This document shows, piece after piece, positions 1-10,900 of a stretch of DNA of 52,930 bases. Positions within the stretch are counted from its first letter, which is position 1, and every line of letters starts with the position of its first letter. The notes beneath the pieces are model-generated. The model saw nothing but the letters and a program-made list of their open reading frames with translations. It searched no databases and was not told the DNA's origin. Source of the DNA: Candidatus Poribacteria bacterium (GTDB lineage: Bacteria; Poribacteria; WGA-4E; UBA9662); assembly GCA_012963885.1 (NCBI GenBank), contig DTUY01000301.1, positions 1,525-54,454 on the forward strand. Reading direction: 5' to 3'. Made by a program: the position numbers and the translations under genes.

Positions 1-117
1 TTTGGTCCTTTTCCAGTATGCACGATACATAGCACAAAGCGATCGTAAGATTTCGATGGGTTGTCATCAAGGCCTACGGTTCATCATACCCATTGCCCCA
101 CCAAAGTGCCACATTTA

Positions 118-384
118 TCATAAATTCGTTGGACATAGTGGTGGTGTATTGGCAATAGAAACTCCTTTGGGTATAATACATAAGGAAAAGGGTAGGAAAG
201 TCTGTTGGACATTATCCACTGTATACCCTTGGATGCGTATGTTGAACCGTCCTAATTCTCCATAGTATCCTTCTATAACTATGTTTGGTTCTGTGAAGTC
301 AGGTGACTGGCCTAGTGTTATCGTTGCTTGATAAAAAATGGTACCCTCTCTGAAAATCCATAGTCTGTAGAGTATAATCTCCGG
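118..384 (-). pseudogene. Unidentified coding remnant, minus strand
   Basis: An 89-codon stretch stays open on the minus strand with protein-like composition (for example REGTIFYQATITLG followed by EPNIVIEGYYGELGRFNI), but it has no start codon and begins right after an in-frame stop. The alternating hydrophobic/polar pattern suggests a beta-rich domain. I do not recognise the family. It is most likely the broken tail of a gene reading away from the methyltransferase gene at 419. The plus-strand frame over the same bases looks like a shadow. Positions 1-117 and 385-418 hold nothing else I can support. Confidence 0.35.
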
Positions 385-418
385 TCAAAAAAACACTATT
401 TAAGCAATTAAGACTTCT

Positions 419-1642
419 ATGAAAAAGATTAGCTTGAAACAAGTCGTCCAAATTGCATTGGAACACTATCGGTTGAAACAGTACAAACAAGTCACGCAAA
501 TTTTACAACCACTGATTCAACATGGTGTTCAAGATAATGATATCTATCTTCTTATAGGCAATGCCTACCATTGCTTAGGTCAATATCAAATGGCAATCCG
601 GGCATATTTAGGTGGGCTACATATAGATCCAGATTCTGCTGATTTATACGTTAACTTAGGAAATGCATATATCCAACGAGGATCTTATTATGATGCGATT
701 GATTCATATAATAGTGCTATTGCGATTGAATCGAATGACATCGCAGTTCATCGTAATTTAATGTATGCCTATTCTGCCACTCGTCAAACGCAGAATGCTA
801 TACAAAAATGTGATGAAATTTTATTAGCTGTTGGATTACCTCCTAATAACTTAGATATTGCCTTAGAAAGCCAATACCATAGGCAAAATCCTAGTCCAGT
901 TTATCTTTCATTGATTGATATGTACAATAAATTACATGTTAATGGAGACTCAGAAAATAAAATAGATTCTCAAAAGATGTATGCGGGTGGAAGCATATTA
1001 CCTTGGATTAGTACTATAAAAAAATTGATTACTTTAACAGATTCCCAAACCTTATTGGATTATGGCAGTGGCAAAGGACTTCAATATAAGGATCTGTTGT
1101 TGGAAGACAAAGATCAATTAAAATATCGAGGTCTCCAAGATTATTGGGAAGTTGATGCGATTTATTGTTACGATCCTGCTTATCTCCCCTATCAGAAACT
1201 CCCTCAGAAACAATATGATGCTGTTATCTCGACAGATGTTATGGAACACTGTCATCAAGAAGACATCAAGTGGATTATAGACGAGATCTTCAGCTTGGCT
1301 GGAAAATTTGTTTTTATAAACATTGCCTGTTATCAAGCGGGTAAATCGTTACCAAACGGCGAGAATGCGCATTGTATTATAGGTCCCGCGGTTTGGTGGG
1401 ATCAAATTTTTCAATTAGTAGTTTCTAGTTATCCAAGAGTTAAATACTGTATTTTATTGGAATACCTCTGGACTGATGTTGAAGGGGAAAAACGTATGTT
1501 TGATATACGTAGTAACTTTGATTCTGTCAGAATAGAATTAGATCCCTCCGCAATAACAATACTGGAAGCAGATGGGGATTTGGTTCCAGTTCATCTTCTT
1601 CCCACGGAAATACCCAGTTATGTGGCCGACATGGCTGAGTGA
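419..1642 (+). CDS. TPR repeat protein with SAM-dependent methyltransferase domain
   Basis: The first ~140 residues form TPR-like helical repeats (LYVNLGNAYIQRGSYYDAID at about 78-97). The second half looks like a class I methyltransferase: a glycine motif LDYGSGKG near residue 212 for SAM binding and an acidic strand followed by VMEHCH near 270. The substrate is unknown. TPR-methyltransferase fusions are often tied to surface-polysaccharide or sulfotransferase-like chemistry, but nothing nearby confirms that. The ATG has no clear Shine-Dalgarno. A TATAAT at 373-378 with a weak CTGAAA 17 bases upstream could be its promoter. Its last bases overlap the antisense TIR remnant. I am confident it is a gene and moderately confident of the methyltransferase call. 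Confidence 0.8.
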   Translation: MKKISLKQVVQIALEHYRLKQYKQVTQILQPLIQHGVQDNDIYLLIGNAYHCLGQYQMAIRAYLGGLHIDPDSADLYVNLGNAYIQRGSYYDAIDSYNSAIAIESNDIAVHRNLMYAYSATRQTQNAIQKCDEILLAVGLPPNNLDIALESQYHRQNPSPVYLSLIDMYNKLHVNGDSENKIDSQKMYAGGSILPWISTIKKLITLTDSQTLLDYGSGKGLQYKDLLLEDKDQLKYRGLQDYWEVDAIYCYDPAYLPYQKLPQKQYDAVISTDVMEHCHQEDIKWIIDEIFSLAGKFVFINIACYQAGKSLPNGENAHCIIGPAVWWDQIFQLVVSSYPRVKYCILLEYLWTDVEGEKRMFDIRSNFDSVRIELDPSAITILEADGDLVPVHLLPTEIPSYVADMAE

Positions 1643-1851
1643 ACTTGATTAGCTTCCTCGCCCCGACATACTAACAGCACCAGACGCTTGTTGTGCTGGA
1701 TGGCATGTTGGATCTCCAAGATGTGAATCTCGGAGACCACTGAATCCGAACTAATCAGAAAGAGAAATGTATCCGCTGACTGAATACCGGCATAGACTTC
1801 GATGATGCTTGATCTGCCAGCTAGGGGCGTCAGGAGTATGAGGATGCAGTT
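1618..1851 (-). pseudogene. TIR-domain (TIR_2 type) remnant
   Basis: Between two in-frame stops, 77 minus-strand codons read as the middle of a bacterial TIR domain: IEVYAGIQSADTFLFLISSD, then a conserved S-x-x-x-SEI segment, then EIQHAIQHNKRLVLLVCRGE. This matches the alpha/beta pattern of TIR_2 proteins (often linked to WD40 repeats), in which D-x-F-(L/V)-F-V-I-S-P-D-S and H-N-K-R-L-(I/V)-P are hallmarks. The N-terminal strand and the C-terminal effector or repeat parts are missing, and there is no start codon. It overlaps the end of the gene at 419-1642. The fragment is too short to be functional. Confidence 0.6.
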
Positions 1852-1991
1852 TTATACAGGTTTGAGAATCTCAAAGCACGTTGCCTGCTGAGGTCATAAT
1901 TGCTAATCAAAGCGTGTAGAGCATTGTCTGACTTCAACTCGTGATGATGGTGGCCGTAACGGCGGGCTTTCTTATGGAGATACCAGTATTC
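1830..1991 (-). pseudogene. Unidentified 53-codon coding remnant
   Basis: A second minus-strand stretch stays open between stops just upstream of the TIR fragment. It reads YWYLHKKARRYGHHHHELKS and continues in helical, lysine/arginine-rich style (ALRFSNLYKTA near its end). It lacks a start and is in a different frame from the TIR remnant, so it is either another part of the same decayed gene or a separate decayed neighbour. I do not recognise the family. The rest of this gap (1992-2184) shows nothing I can support. Confidence 0.25.
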
Positions 1992-2184
1992 TTAGTCATC
2001 TTTCTTTCTAGGCTAAAAATCGGGTGCAATCAATTGGATAGGTTTTACGAGATCTAGTTAGCTTTGAGCCCTTATAGCTAGTTGAGTTATATGCCCAATG
2101 CTGTTTTAGCTTTGAATTTGCTGAAAGTCCAAAAATCCCTAAAAGTGTCTAATAGATTAGCAAACGGAAGCTATTAGTCAAAGT

Positions 2185-3456
2185 TTATCTATGTAACTTG
2201 TTGGCATCTACTGTATGGTTTTGTTTGCCATTTTCTACTGCATACTTTTGAAGAATGGCTCTCGCTTCATCGCACTTGGAAGAGAATAACAAGGTTGATG
2301 CCTTCTTCAGGTCTTTCATAGTCATAGGGTTCTTCATGTGCTTCTTTTTGAGCTTATACAGCATTATAGGAAGTTGTAGATCTTCTCGGCTAAACAAGGC
2401 AGTTGCTTTGGAGCGTGTTTGAGTATACTTCTGAATCACCTCTAGATACTGATATTTGAATGCCTTTGTTGGTTCAATGACCGTTCCTTCACCATAGTCG
2501 TTCCACGTTGCGATCTGGATGAATTGTGAGTCGCTCTTCCATGCAAGCTCAAAAGTTTCGATGAAGGTCTTTCCCTTTTGATCGTCAATATATCCAATAC
2601 TATTGTGCAAACCAACATCCTTGTAGATGTCATGGAACCCTGGAAAAGCTACAGCGATGACTGCTTCTCCAGTTGCTCCTCTAGCATACAGTTGGAAAAG
2701 ATATTTTTGCCAAACAGTGGGCACTATCTCTCGGCTACCAGATACTGGGGGCCAGCCAAATACGCCACTCATCTTGGCTTTCTGTAAAAGGTGCGGCAAT
2801 CCGTAAAGCAAGAGGCGCTTCGACAATCCCAACATAATGAGGTCCCACTGTTCTTTCTTGAAATGTTGAGGGCCAAAGACAAGCAGGACGGGCCGGTCGT
2901 CGACTTTTATATAGGCATCATCGCCAAACCAGTTGTTGTCGAGCCATTTTAGGACTTTTTTGCCATAGGTGCGACCTTCCTGTTTCTGAAGGAACTTACT
3001 TTCAATCATGTGTTTGACCGTTTGGTCTTCATAACAGATTGCAAACCGAAGTTCCGCTTTCTTAATGTATTTGATCAGATGCTTTGTATTGCGGTGAATC
3101 ATAGCGCAGTCCCGAAAATCCTCTATACCATACCAGTCGATGACCACACCTTTGATACCTGCAAATTTCATTAGCAGCACATGACATTCTAGGGTGTGGT
3201 CATCGTTGGAGTCATAGGGGGCGATAAGAGGGTAGTCGTATGAAGCCACTTCTCGCTGGCCATTCTTGCTAACTTTGTCGGGATCAAAGTAGTTCATCGT
3301 CCAGTGCCATCCCCAACGTCCGCTCACAGGCTTTGATGAGTACCATGGCATGTAATAACAAGTACAGTTTTCGAATCATCTTCGCCATGTAGACGCGGAG
3401 ATAAACTGAGTAGCAGCAACATGCGGCACGATAATTCGATGATGCAACGATGATTC
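2185..3456 (-). pseudogene. GH99/GH71-like secreted glycoside hydrolase, N-terminal frameshift
   Basis: The main open frame (3351 down to 2185, 388 codons) resembles GH99/GH71-like TIM-barrel hydrolases acting on mannan-type glycans. It opens with MPWYSSKPVSGRWGWHWTMN and later carries GVVIDWYGIEDFRD and TWNDYGEGTVIEPT, the family's acidic and W-N-(E/D)-(W/Y)-G-E-G-T motifs. As written it starts without the first beta strand or a signal peptide. In another frame just upstream, a hydrophobic leader (MLLLLSLSPRLHGEDD) runs into KTVL exactly where the barrel strand should begin, so one missing base near 3355-3362 explains the break. Residues after ~310 form a lysine-rich tail not usual for the family. 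It is either a real loss-of-secretion mutation or a sequencing error. Confidence 0.65.
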
Positions 3457-3515
3457 ACGACTAAATTTTCCCTGGTCGGATTTAATAAATTAAATTCAGA
3501 TTCTGATATTGACAT

Positions 3516-4893
3516 AGCTCTCTATAACGGGTCAAGAGACATTGTAAGTTAAGAGATCTGTGTTAGGTAAACAGGCGTCTTTTTTCATTCTAACTGAAAA
3601 AAGATCAGATGCCATTGTACTTAAGTTTTTAACAGGTAATTCCACTTAAGCTGGGTTAAGGCCTTTTAGGAGAACGGTCATTTTTTGAAAACCTAATTCA
3701 TGGATTTCATTTTCTCCAGAGTGTCGTTAAAATTGGAGCATAGTCTCTTTACATAGTTCTATTGGGACTAAGCACTCGATGGTTATATATGGAGATACTG
3801 GTTCGCAGAAAATCGAGCCCTATTGAGGGAATCCAACGAAACTGAGTAAAATTTCAAGAAAAACTTTTTGCTAGATACAAGAGCTACGAATTCCCATTGC
3901 AGCTTTGGACTGATTTGAATCTGATTTAGGAAGGATGTGAAGCCTCCTAAACTTTCAGCTGTGTGTTTTCTAATCAATCTGCTGGTCGATCAGGAAAATC
4001 GCGCATCACGAAACTGAGATCAATTTGGTTTGATAACGAACTGCAATTCTTTAGAGATCTTTTAAGGTTTGAAACAACAAAGGAAGTGATTATTCTAAGA
4101 GGGAATCATAAATCAAGCATTTGCAAAGGTGCATCTAGACTGGGGAGAGGTTCCAATCTAAATACTTGCAAAGGATAGCCAACCGGATTATTGTGCTTGT
4201 CAAAATAATCATCTACGAGCTTGCTATGCGCCATTAGTGCTTACGGATTAGCATTTGGTTGAATTTTAAATCTATCATGCTGGATTCTGGCGTCTATGAT
4301 CAAGTCTAAGATTGGTGATGTCACTTGTAGTTATCCTTTGGCGTCTTAGGATTGGCTGTATTTGGAGAGAGCTATCTCTTCAGTTTGGTCCTTGGCATCC
4401 TAGTTTATAGAAGGTTCAACGATTGGTTGAGAGAGGAAAGTTGCACATTCGTTAATCAAAAAGGATTGTTACAGACCTGGATTTGAGAGTGGAAATTCAT
4501 TCATAGCGGTATTGTCAAGGCTCATCAACACAGTAGTGGTGGCGATTTTGTGGTGGGAATCCATATGGTGTTTGATCCTTCGGTTTGCCCATCGAGTTTG
4601 AATAACAGATGGATAGGTTGATGATTGCCGTGTAGTTCCTAGGCTTATTGCCAAGATCCCATTTGGTAGGTTCATAGATATGATAAATTGAAAGAAATTT
4701 TGAAAGTATGTTGGTTTTAGTCTGTACCTTTTATTTTCAACTTTCAAGCATCTATAATTCTTTTGGCTGGCAATTAGAAAATCGATATAGTCATATTAGT
4801 TGCATTTTGGCAGATTCATTCCTCAACTGTGTAACTCGTAAAATCAATCATATTTAGTATAATACCCTTGAAAACAGCGTTCCGTATTGATTC
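3516..4893. other. Gene-poor gap, ~1.4 kb
   Basis: No gene is supported here. A 9-bp inverted repeat of T-run/A-run type lies at 3578-3586 and 3596-3604 (loop of 9), possibly a weak terminator-like hairpin. Plus-strand codons 4331-4618 are open apart from one stop at 4484-4486 and have protein-like composition (ESYLFSLVLGILVYRR; IVKAHQHSSGGDFVVGIHMV). That may be a decayed gene, but I cannot name it. Confidence 0.3.
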
Positions 4894-4922
4894 TTGACAA
4901 GATTTTGGAACTGTGATAAAAT
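4894..4922 (+). promoter_or_regulatory. Near-consensus sigma70 promoter for the 5-17 kb cluster
   Basis: A perfect TTGACA (4894-4899) is followed after 17 bases by TAAAAT (4917-4922), which is preceded by TG one base upstream (extended -10). The predicted start of transcription lies about 70 bases before the ATG at 4998. No equally good promoter was seen further down the cluster, so this is the likely main promoter of the six genes. Confidence 0.65.
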
Positions 4923-4997
4923 CTGGGCTTGCCCTTTCATTGTCAATCCTACTGAGTTTTTTCAATGATTTGTTATTGCATGTATAAGGAGAGTTAT

Positions 4998-7900
4998 ATG
5001 AGGAAATTTGGAACTCCGTTTTGCTTCGCCCTTCTTTGGGCTTTCCTAATGCTAAATTATTGTACTGTTATAGCGGAAGGAGCAGATGGAGCGTCTTCGC
5101 TTAGTCTCTCGGATACGGCGGTGAAGATTCGTGAACAGGTAGATATCCGAAATATACGCAAAGATATCGCACGCCTTTCTAGCCTTTCTACGCGCGTTAC
5201 AGGTTATCCTGATACTGCCAATGCAAGTAAGTACATTTTCGATCGATTTACTGAAATCGGTCTTCAGAATGTCGAAAGTCGCGACTTTACAATTACCGTT
5301 CCAATTGATCATGGCGATGGTCGTTTAGAAGTACTCAGTGGCAGCGGTGACAAATCCCCTCTGGCTTTTCAAATTTCTCCGATTTGGCCTAATCTCATTC
5401 GAACTTCTCTTCTTCCTACCGATGGTTTAAAAGCACCTATCTTCTTTGTAGGCTCATCCAATCTACGAGACTTCAACGATAAAGATATTGGGGGATTCTG
5501 GTATGAAGTCAAAAAGGGAGATACTCTCGGGAGTGTTGCCGACCGTTTCCATGTTGGCATCGGTGCTATCACGGATGATGTTCTGAACAGCCACTTGCAA
5601 AAGACAGACGATGGTGTTGATAACAACGAGAACCTCCAGACTGATGAGTACGGTGAGATTCCTCAGCTTTCCGATATTGCGACGTGGGCTAAGGATAAAA
5701 TTGATAATAATGGCAATGGGATCATCGATGAAATCCCTGGTGATAATACCGACGGTAAAGATAACAATAAGGATGGTCAGATAGACGAGCATGGGGAATT
5801 CATCGCCGCTTCTGAATCTAGTATCTTCATTCCAGAAGGAAGTATCGTCTTAGTTAACTTCAATTCCAGTACGCGTTGGATCAATGCTGCCATGCTTGGT
5901 GCAAAAGCGGTCGTCTTCATTGAGCCAGAAACAACAAACCGTGGTGAGGCAGAAAACAAATTTCTGACTGTTCCTGCCAATGTGCCCCGTTTTTGGGTCA
6001 GTAGATCCAATGCCGAAAAGATAAAGGGAATGATTGCCGCGGCAGAAGATAAGGGAGAGAAAGTTACCGTTCGCTTGAAGTCAACCATGACTTGGGAACG
6101 ACGGACAGGACAAAATATCCGCGGATACCTTGAGGGAGGTGATCCTCAACTCAAAGATGAAATGGTGGTCCTCAACGCCTATTATGATTCCATGTCGGTT
6201 GTACCTGCTATTGCACCGGGAGCAGACCCAACCAGTGGTATTGCAAGTATGCTTGAGCTAGCTCGGATTTTCTCTGAAAAGAAATTCCGTCCAGGAAGGT
6301 CCGTCCTGTTTGTGGCAACCGATGCGCATTTTCAAGGTCTGGCTGGTATGAGGGCGTTCATGGACGGAATTGGGAAAGATGTTGTTGGACGTGACGTTGA
6401 TTCCCCGGGAACACCGACCATGCACGGCCTACGTCGGGGGCTTAGCAGCGATATATTTGAATTCGAAGAGCTTGGCAGGAAAATTTTCATTTCAATTGAT
6501 CGGAATGTTCTCGTTGATCTGCCATCCGATTTTTACCATGAAGTTCACCAAGTAAGCTATGATTTGGAATCACTTGACACTACACTGGCTGATTTATCTA
6601 TTTCTGTTTCGAATATTAACTCGTTGCGTGATAAGCAGCGTGATTTCCAAATTAGGCAAAAGAAGAAAGTCCAGTCGAGAAAGAAGCGTGAGAAACAAGA
6701 TTTTACTGAAGAAGAAAAATCCCTGCTTGATGCAAACCTCTCAAAAATCAAAAAAGACTCGCAACAAACCACCCAATTTCTTAGAGATATCATCCAACGT
6801 ATTGACAGATTGCGAGAGATTGCCTTGGCAGAGTCTCGTGTTGCCCAGCGTGAGCTAATAGAATCGATCGCTTTACCGATGGCGCGCATTGACGTTTGGG
6901 CTATCGAGAGATTGGTTGCCGACCTAGAGTCAAAAAATCCTGGAAGATTCAGCCGAAACCCGGATGACTCATATCTTACTCGAGAAGAAAAAAATGGAAA
7001 TTACCGGCTGCTGATTCCTGATGAATTACGCGACCAGCCGACAGCGCAAGATATACAGAAACTGTCGGATAGTCTAGAGAACTGGGAATTGAAAGATAAA
7101 CGCAAATTGATGTTGCGGTACGCACCTGCAAACTTGCTTGATCGACATCTCAACTTTGGGGATCTAAAAGAGCTGATTGCGGCGCGCAGGATTGTGTCTT
7201 CCGCAAATGAATCCTTGTCCAACTACATTAATGAAGAAGAACAGATTCTAAAAAACATCAGGGACAAAATCACTGACATCGATAGTAGTAGCAATTTTTT
7301 TGTTGAGTCTATCAATAAACTTAATGAAGATCCTTTATATCAACCTGACAGGACAAAACTTGCCTTTTATATCAGTGACACAGATCTACTTGATTTGAGT
7401 TCCCTGCAACGAAAAATTCTACTTGGTAGCAGCTTCAGCAGCTCTCAAAAAAGCAATCTAGATCGTTTTGAAGATCTTAATAAGGATATTCAGCAGAAAC
7501 GGGCACTCCTCATGTCCGAAAAACCGGATCCGTCGATAAGCGTGTTGATCGAAAAGCTGACAAAAGACAAGCAAAACATTCTTGAGAGCGGACTGCGTAA
7601 CGCCCGAATTGAGGCACGGCGAATCGATTGGTTGCTGAGTTCCCACGCCAATCTCAGCCGCGGATATCTGGATGAAGAACTTCTGGTATTAAAGCATTAT
7701 TTGAAGGACTATGAAGAGAGAAAAAAAGCGATAGAGATACGCACACAAATTGCCGCTCATTTTACCGAACAGAGCTTGCTTGCTGCTGTTAAAGAGCGTT
7801 CTGAATCCGATATTGTTGATCTTCAAAACCTGCTAGGTCGCCTTGATCAACTCAACTCCAGTCTGGATGAAGAAACCAAAGGATTGCTCCGGGATAACAT

Positions 7901-10900
7901 GTTGACATTGCGAAATTCGCGTTTCCGGAATATCCAAAACCGTGTTGAAAAAATAGCGCGTATCAGCAAAGCAGAATACCAGCGTAAGATTACAAGTTTG
8001 GAACAGGCAATCGCTTTGCAAGATTTGTTCAACCGTTATTATGCGTCGCTCTTCATTTCGATAGACCTATCAACGCAAAATGACACATTCGGCGTTTTCA
8101 ATAAAGGGTGGTTCTATGATCAGCAGCCCGAATATGTGTTACGTCGCGAGTTCGCGTCTATCGGTAATAAGTTGTTGGAATACGCTAATCAAGCGGATTT
8201 TGGAGAACGAATTGAGCAGTTGTGGAAATTCACTAATGACCAGATACAACAAAGTGTGATGGCTAGCCAGTGGGGGATTTCCGCTGGAATAGCTCCTAAA
8301 GAAGCTATCGAGGGTAAGACACTTGAGACACTGGTTGGAGAACATTTCAGTACCTTGAAAGGGCTTGGTGGAGTTTCGCGCCTGATGAAAATGCAATTTC
8401 AGCACATGAAAGATCGGGGTGAGCCCTCCGAAGATATGTTGAAAGACATAGACTATATTCGGAAAGAGGTTGAGCGATTTATCCGAAATGACATCCGATC
8501 AGCTCGAAAGGCGCGAAAAGGAAAAATCCGCCAACTCAATAAACTTAATGCTCAACTCACACTTAGAGGCGAAGACCCTTCGGAACTGACTCAAGATGAA
8601 GTTGACGATATCAAAGAACTGATCAGTGTGGTTGGCTTGAGTGGTAGTAGCAATTTTATCAATGGCATTTCGGCCAGTGGTGGAAAAACTTGGAAGACTT
8701 ACATTCCAAGCAAAATCGCCTTTGATAGCGAGGTGGCGACTTTAGCCGGAAAAACCGGTATTGCGTTTGCCACAATTGACGACGCCCGTATGATGACAGA
8801 TACGCCGTTTGACACAATTAACCGAATGGATATTACTGATGACGGCAATCTGCACAAACAGGTTAAAACAATGGCATCAATTCTAATACAAGCTTTGCGG
8901 GATCCATTGATGCCAACGTCGGCAAAGGTCGGAAATTTTTACTGTAATCTATACGGCGATGTTGTTGAATACGATGCACGGGAAAGTGCGTTACCGAGCA
9001 AGCCTGTTCCTAACCCAATTGTCACACTCCGTCGCAAGCACAAAACAATGACGGGGGTCCGCGGAGACCTAATTATACGTGGTGATAACAGAGGGATATT
9101 TGAGGTTGTCGGTTTGGCTATGGAAGGTAGAGCCACCAACCGTATGGGTGGAGCTCAGGAAATTGAGCCCTATATTCTAGACCGGGATTCAGGCGATATC
9201 GTCTATGCCCCCGACCTTGGTAACTTTGGGGCTAAAGTCTACAACAATAAAGTACCTATAGATCGAAGGCAAAGGGGCTGTCGAGTTGTGGTCTTTCCCT
9301 GTGTTTCGACGACCATATATGATTTAGTTGACCAACGGTCTTTACGAACACTTCGTGAACTGCAAGTCTATGACGCAGCAACTGACAGTTTCCCTGAGAA
9401 ATATGGTATTTCCAAACCTATACAACAGCAAGGGGTATCGGCTACAGAACCAATTGCGTTGGTCTACTCAGAAGCAGATGCGCGGATTAAGATCGGGATG
9501 TCATATGGGCAAATTGGCAAGCGACTTCTGTTAATTAAAGCTGGACCAAGCGGGGCCAAAAACCCAACACTCTATACGGGTGAAGGTTTCGTTGTTGGTG
9601 AAAATGGTTCAATCCGTGTCACACCTTACGTGGTCATACGTGACATGTGGTGGCTGGATGAAAATCGAAATAGGCTGTACAAAAAATTCGGGATTAGTAG
9701 CGATCGACTTGACCAATTGCATCAGTTTGCGAACGTGCGTCTCAATCAAGCACGGGATATGTTGTTGAAACGAGATTATTCACAAGCGTTGAAACTGGCG
9801 CGAGCTGCCTGGGGGTTTGAGTCACGTGCTTATCCGGATGTGAAGAAGACAGGAAATGATGTAGTTAGCGGAGTAATGTTCTATCTGGCGTTGCTAATAC
9901 CGTTCGCTTATTTTATGGAACGGTTGCTCTTCGGTTTTGCCAGTATTCATAAGCAGATTATCGCCACCTTTGCCATTTTTCTTGTTGTGTTTTTCTTTCT
10001 TGCTCAGGTTCATCCTGCTTTTCAGATTACCACTACGCCTGTAATTATTCTGGTTGCCTTTATTGTGCTGGCTTTATCGGTACTCGTGGTGGCAATTATC
10101 ATCAGAAAATTTGAAGAGCAATTGGAGAAAATGAAGCAGGAAACTTCGAAAGTGTACAAAGCTGATGTGGGACGACTGGCAGCCTCTGCCGCCGCTTTCA
10201 GTCTGGGAATCTCCAATATGCGAAAGCGCGGAATGAGAACAATTTTGACCTGCGTGACGCTGGTTATTCTGACATTTACCGTCATTTCGTTTACATCAGT
10301 ACGGACATTCATGCGGCCTAACCGGACAACATTAGCCTCTGTTACACCAAAGTACACTGGAATGCTGATACGAGATCAATACTGGCGTGCCATGGAAGAG
10401 CCAGTGATAACGACAATTACCAATGATCTACACAAAAAGGAAGTTAGTCGGGAAGAAGTGGAACGCTTGTTCAGAAGAAAGGGTAAACCGATACCGATAG
10501 ATGGCGAGTTAAGTGATGTTACAATCTATAACGTCGTGGCACCACGGGCTTGGTACCAAACATCCGGTACCGGAGATCAATCGTTTGTCCAGTTGACGAG
10601 GACAGCAAACAAGCTAGACCCTCGACCAAAGACGAATCCAACAGGTGAACCTAAAACTTTTGCCGCCAATATGCTGGTCGGTATGAGTGAAAGGGAACCT
10701 GAGGTAACCGGCATTCAAAGTCACCTGAGATATGGTACGTGGTTTAAGCAGGAAAATGCATCTGAATGGCCAACAAAATGGCCATATGTCTGTGTCCTTC
10801 CCAAAGGAATGGCAGACCTGCTGGGAATTGAAGAAGCCGATATGGGGAAAGCAACCGTTTCGGTTTATGGTGAAGACTTTACCGTTGTCGGCGTTTTGGG

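Noticed and set aside
2..265. An 87-codon plus-strand frame at the left edge
   Set aside because: No ribosome-binding site or recognisable fold, and the opposite strand reads more like protein.
3963..4178. A 71-codon plus-strand frame in the gap
   Set aside because: No start signals, family or composition to separate it from chance.
4469..4747. A 92-codon minus-strand frame in the gap
   Set aside because: The plus strand here has a more protein-like, longer (though broken) reading, so this is probably a shadow.
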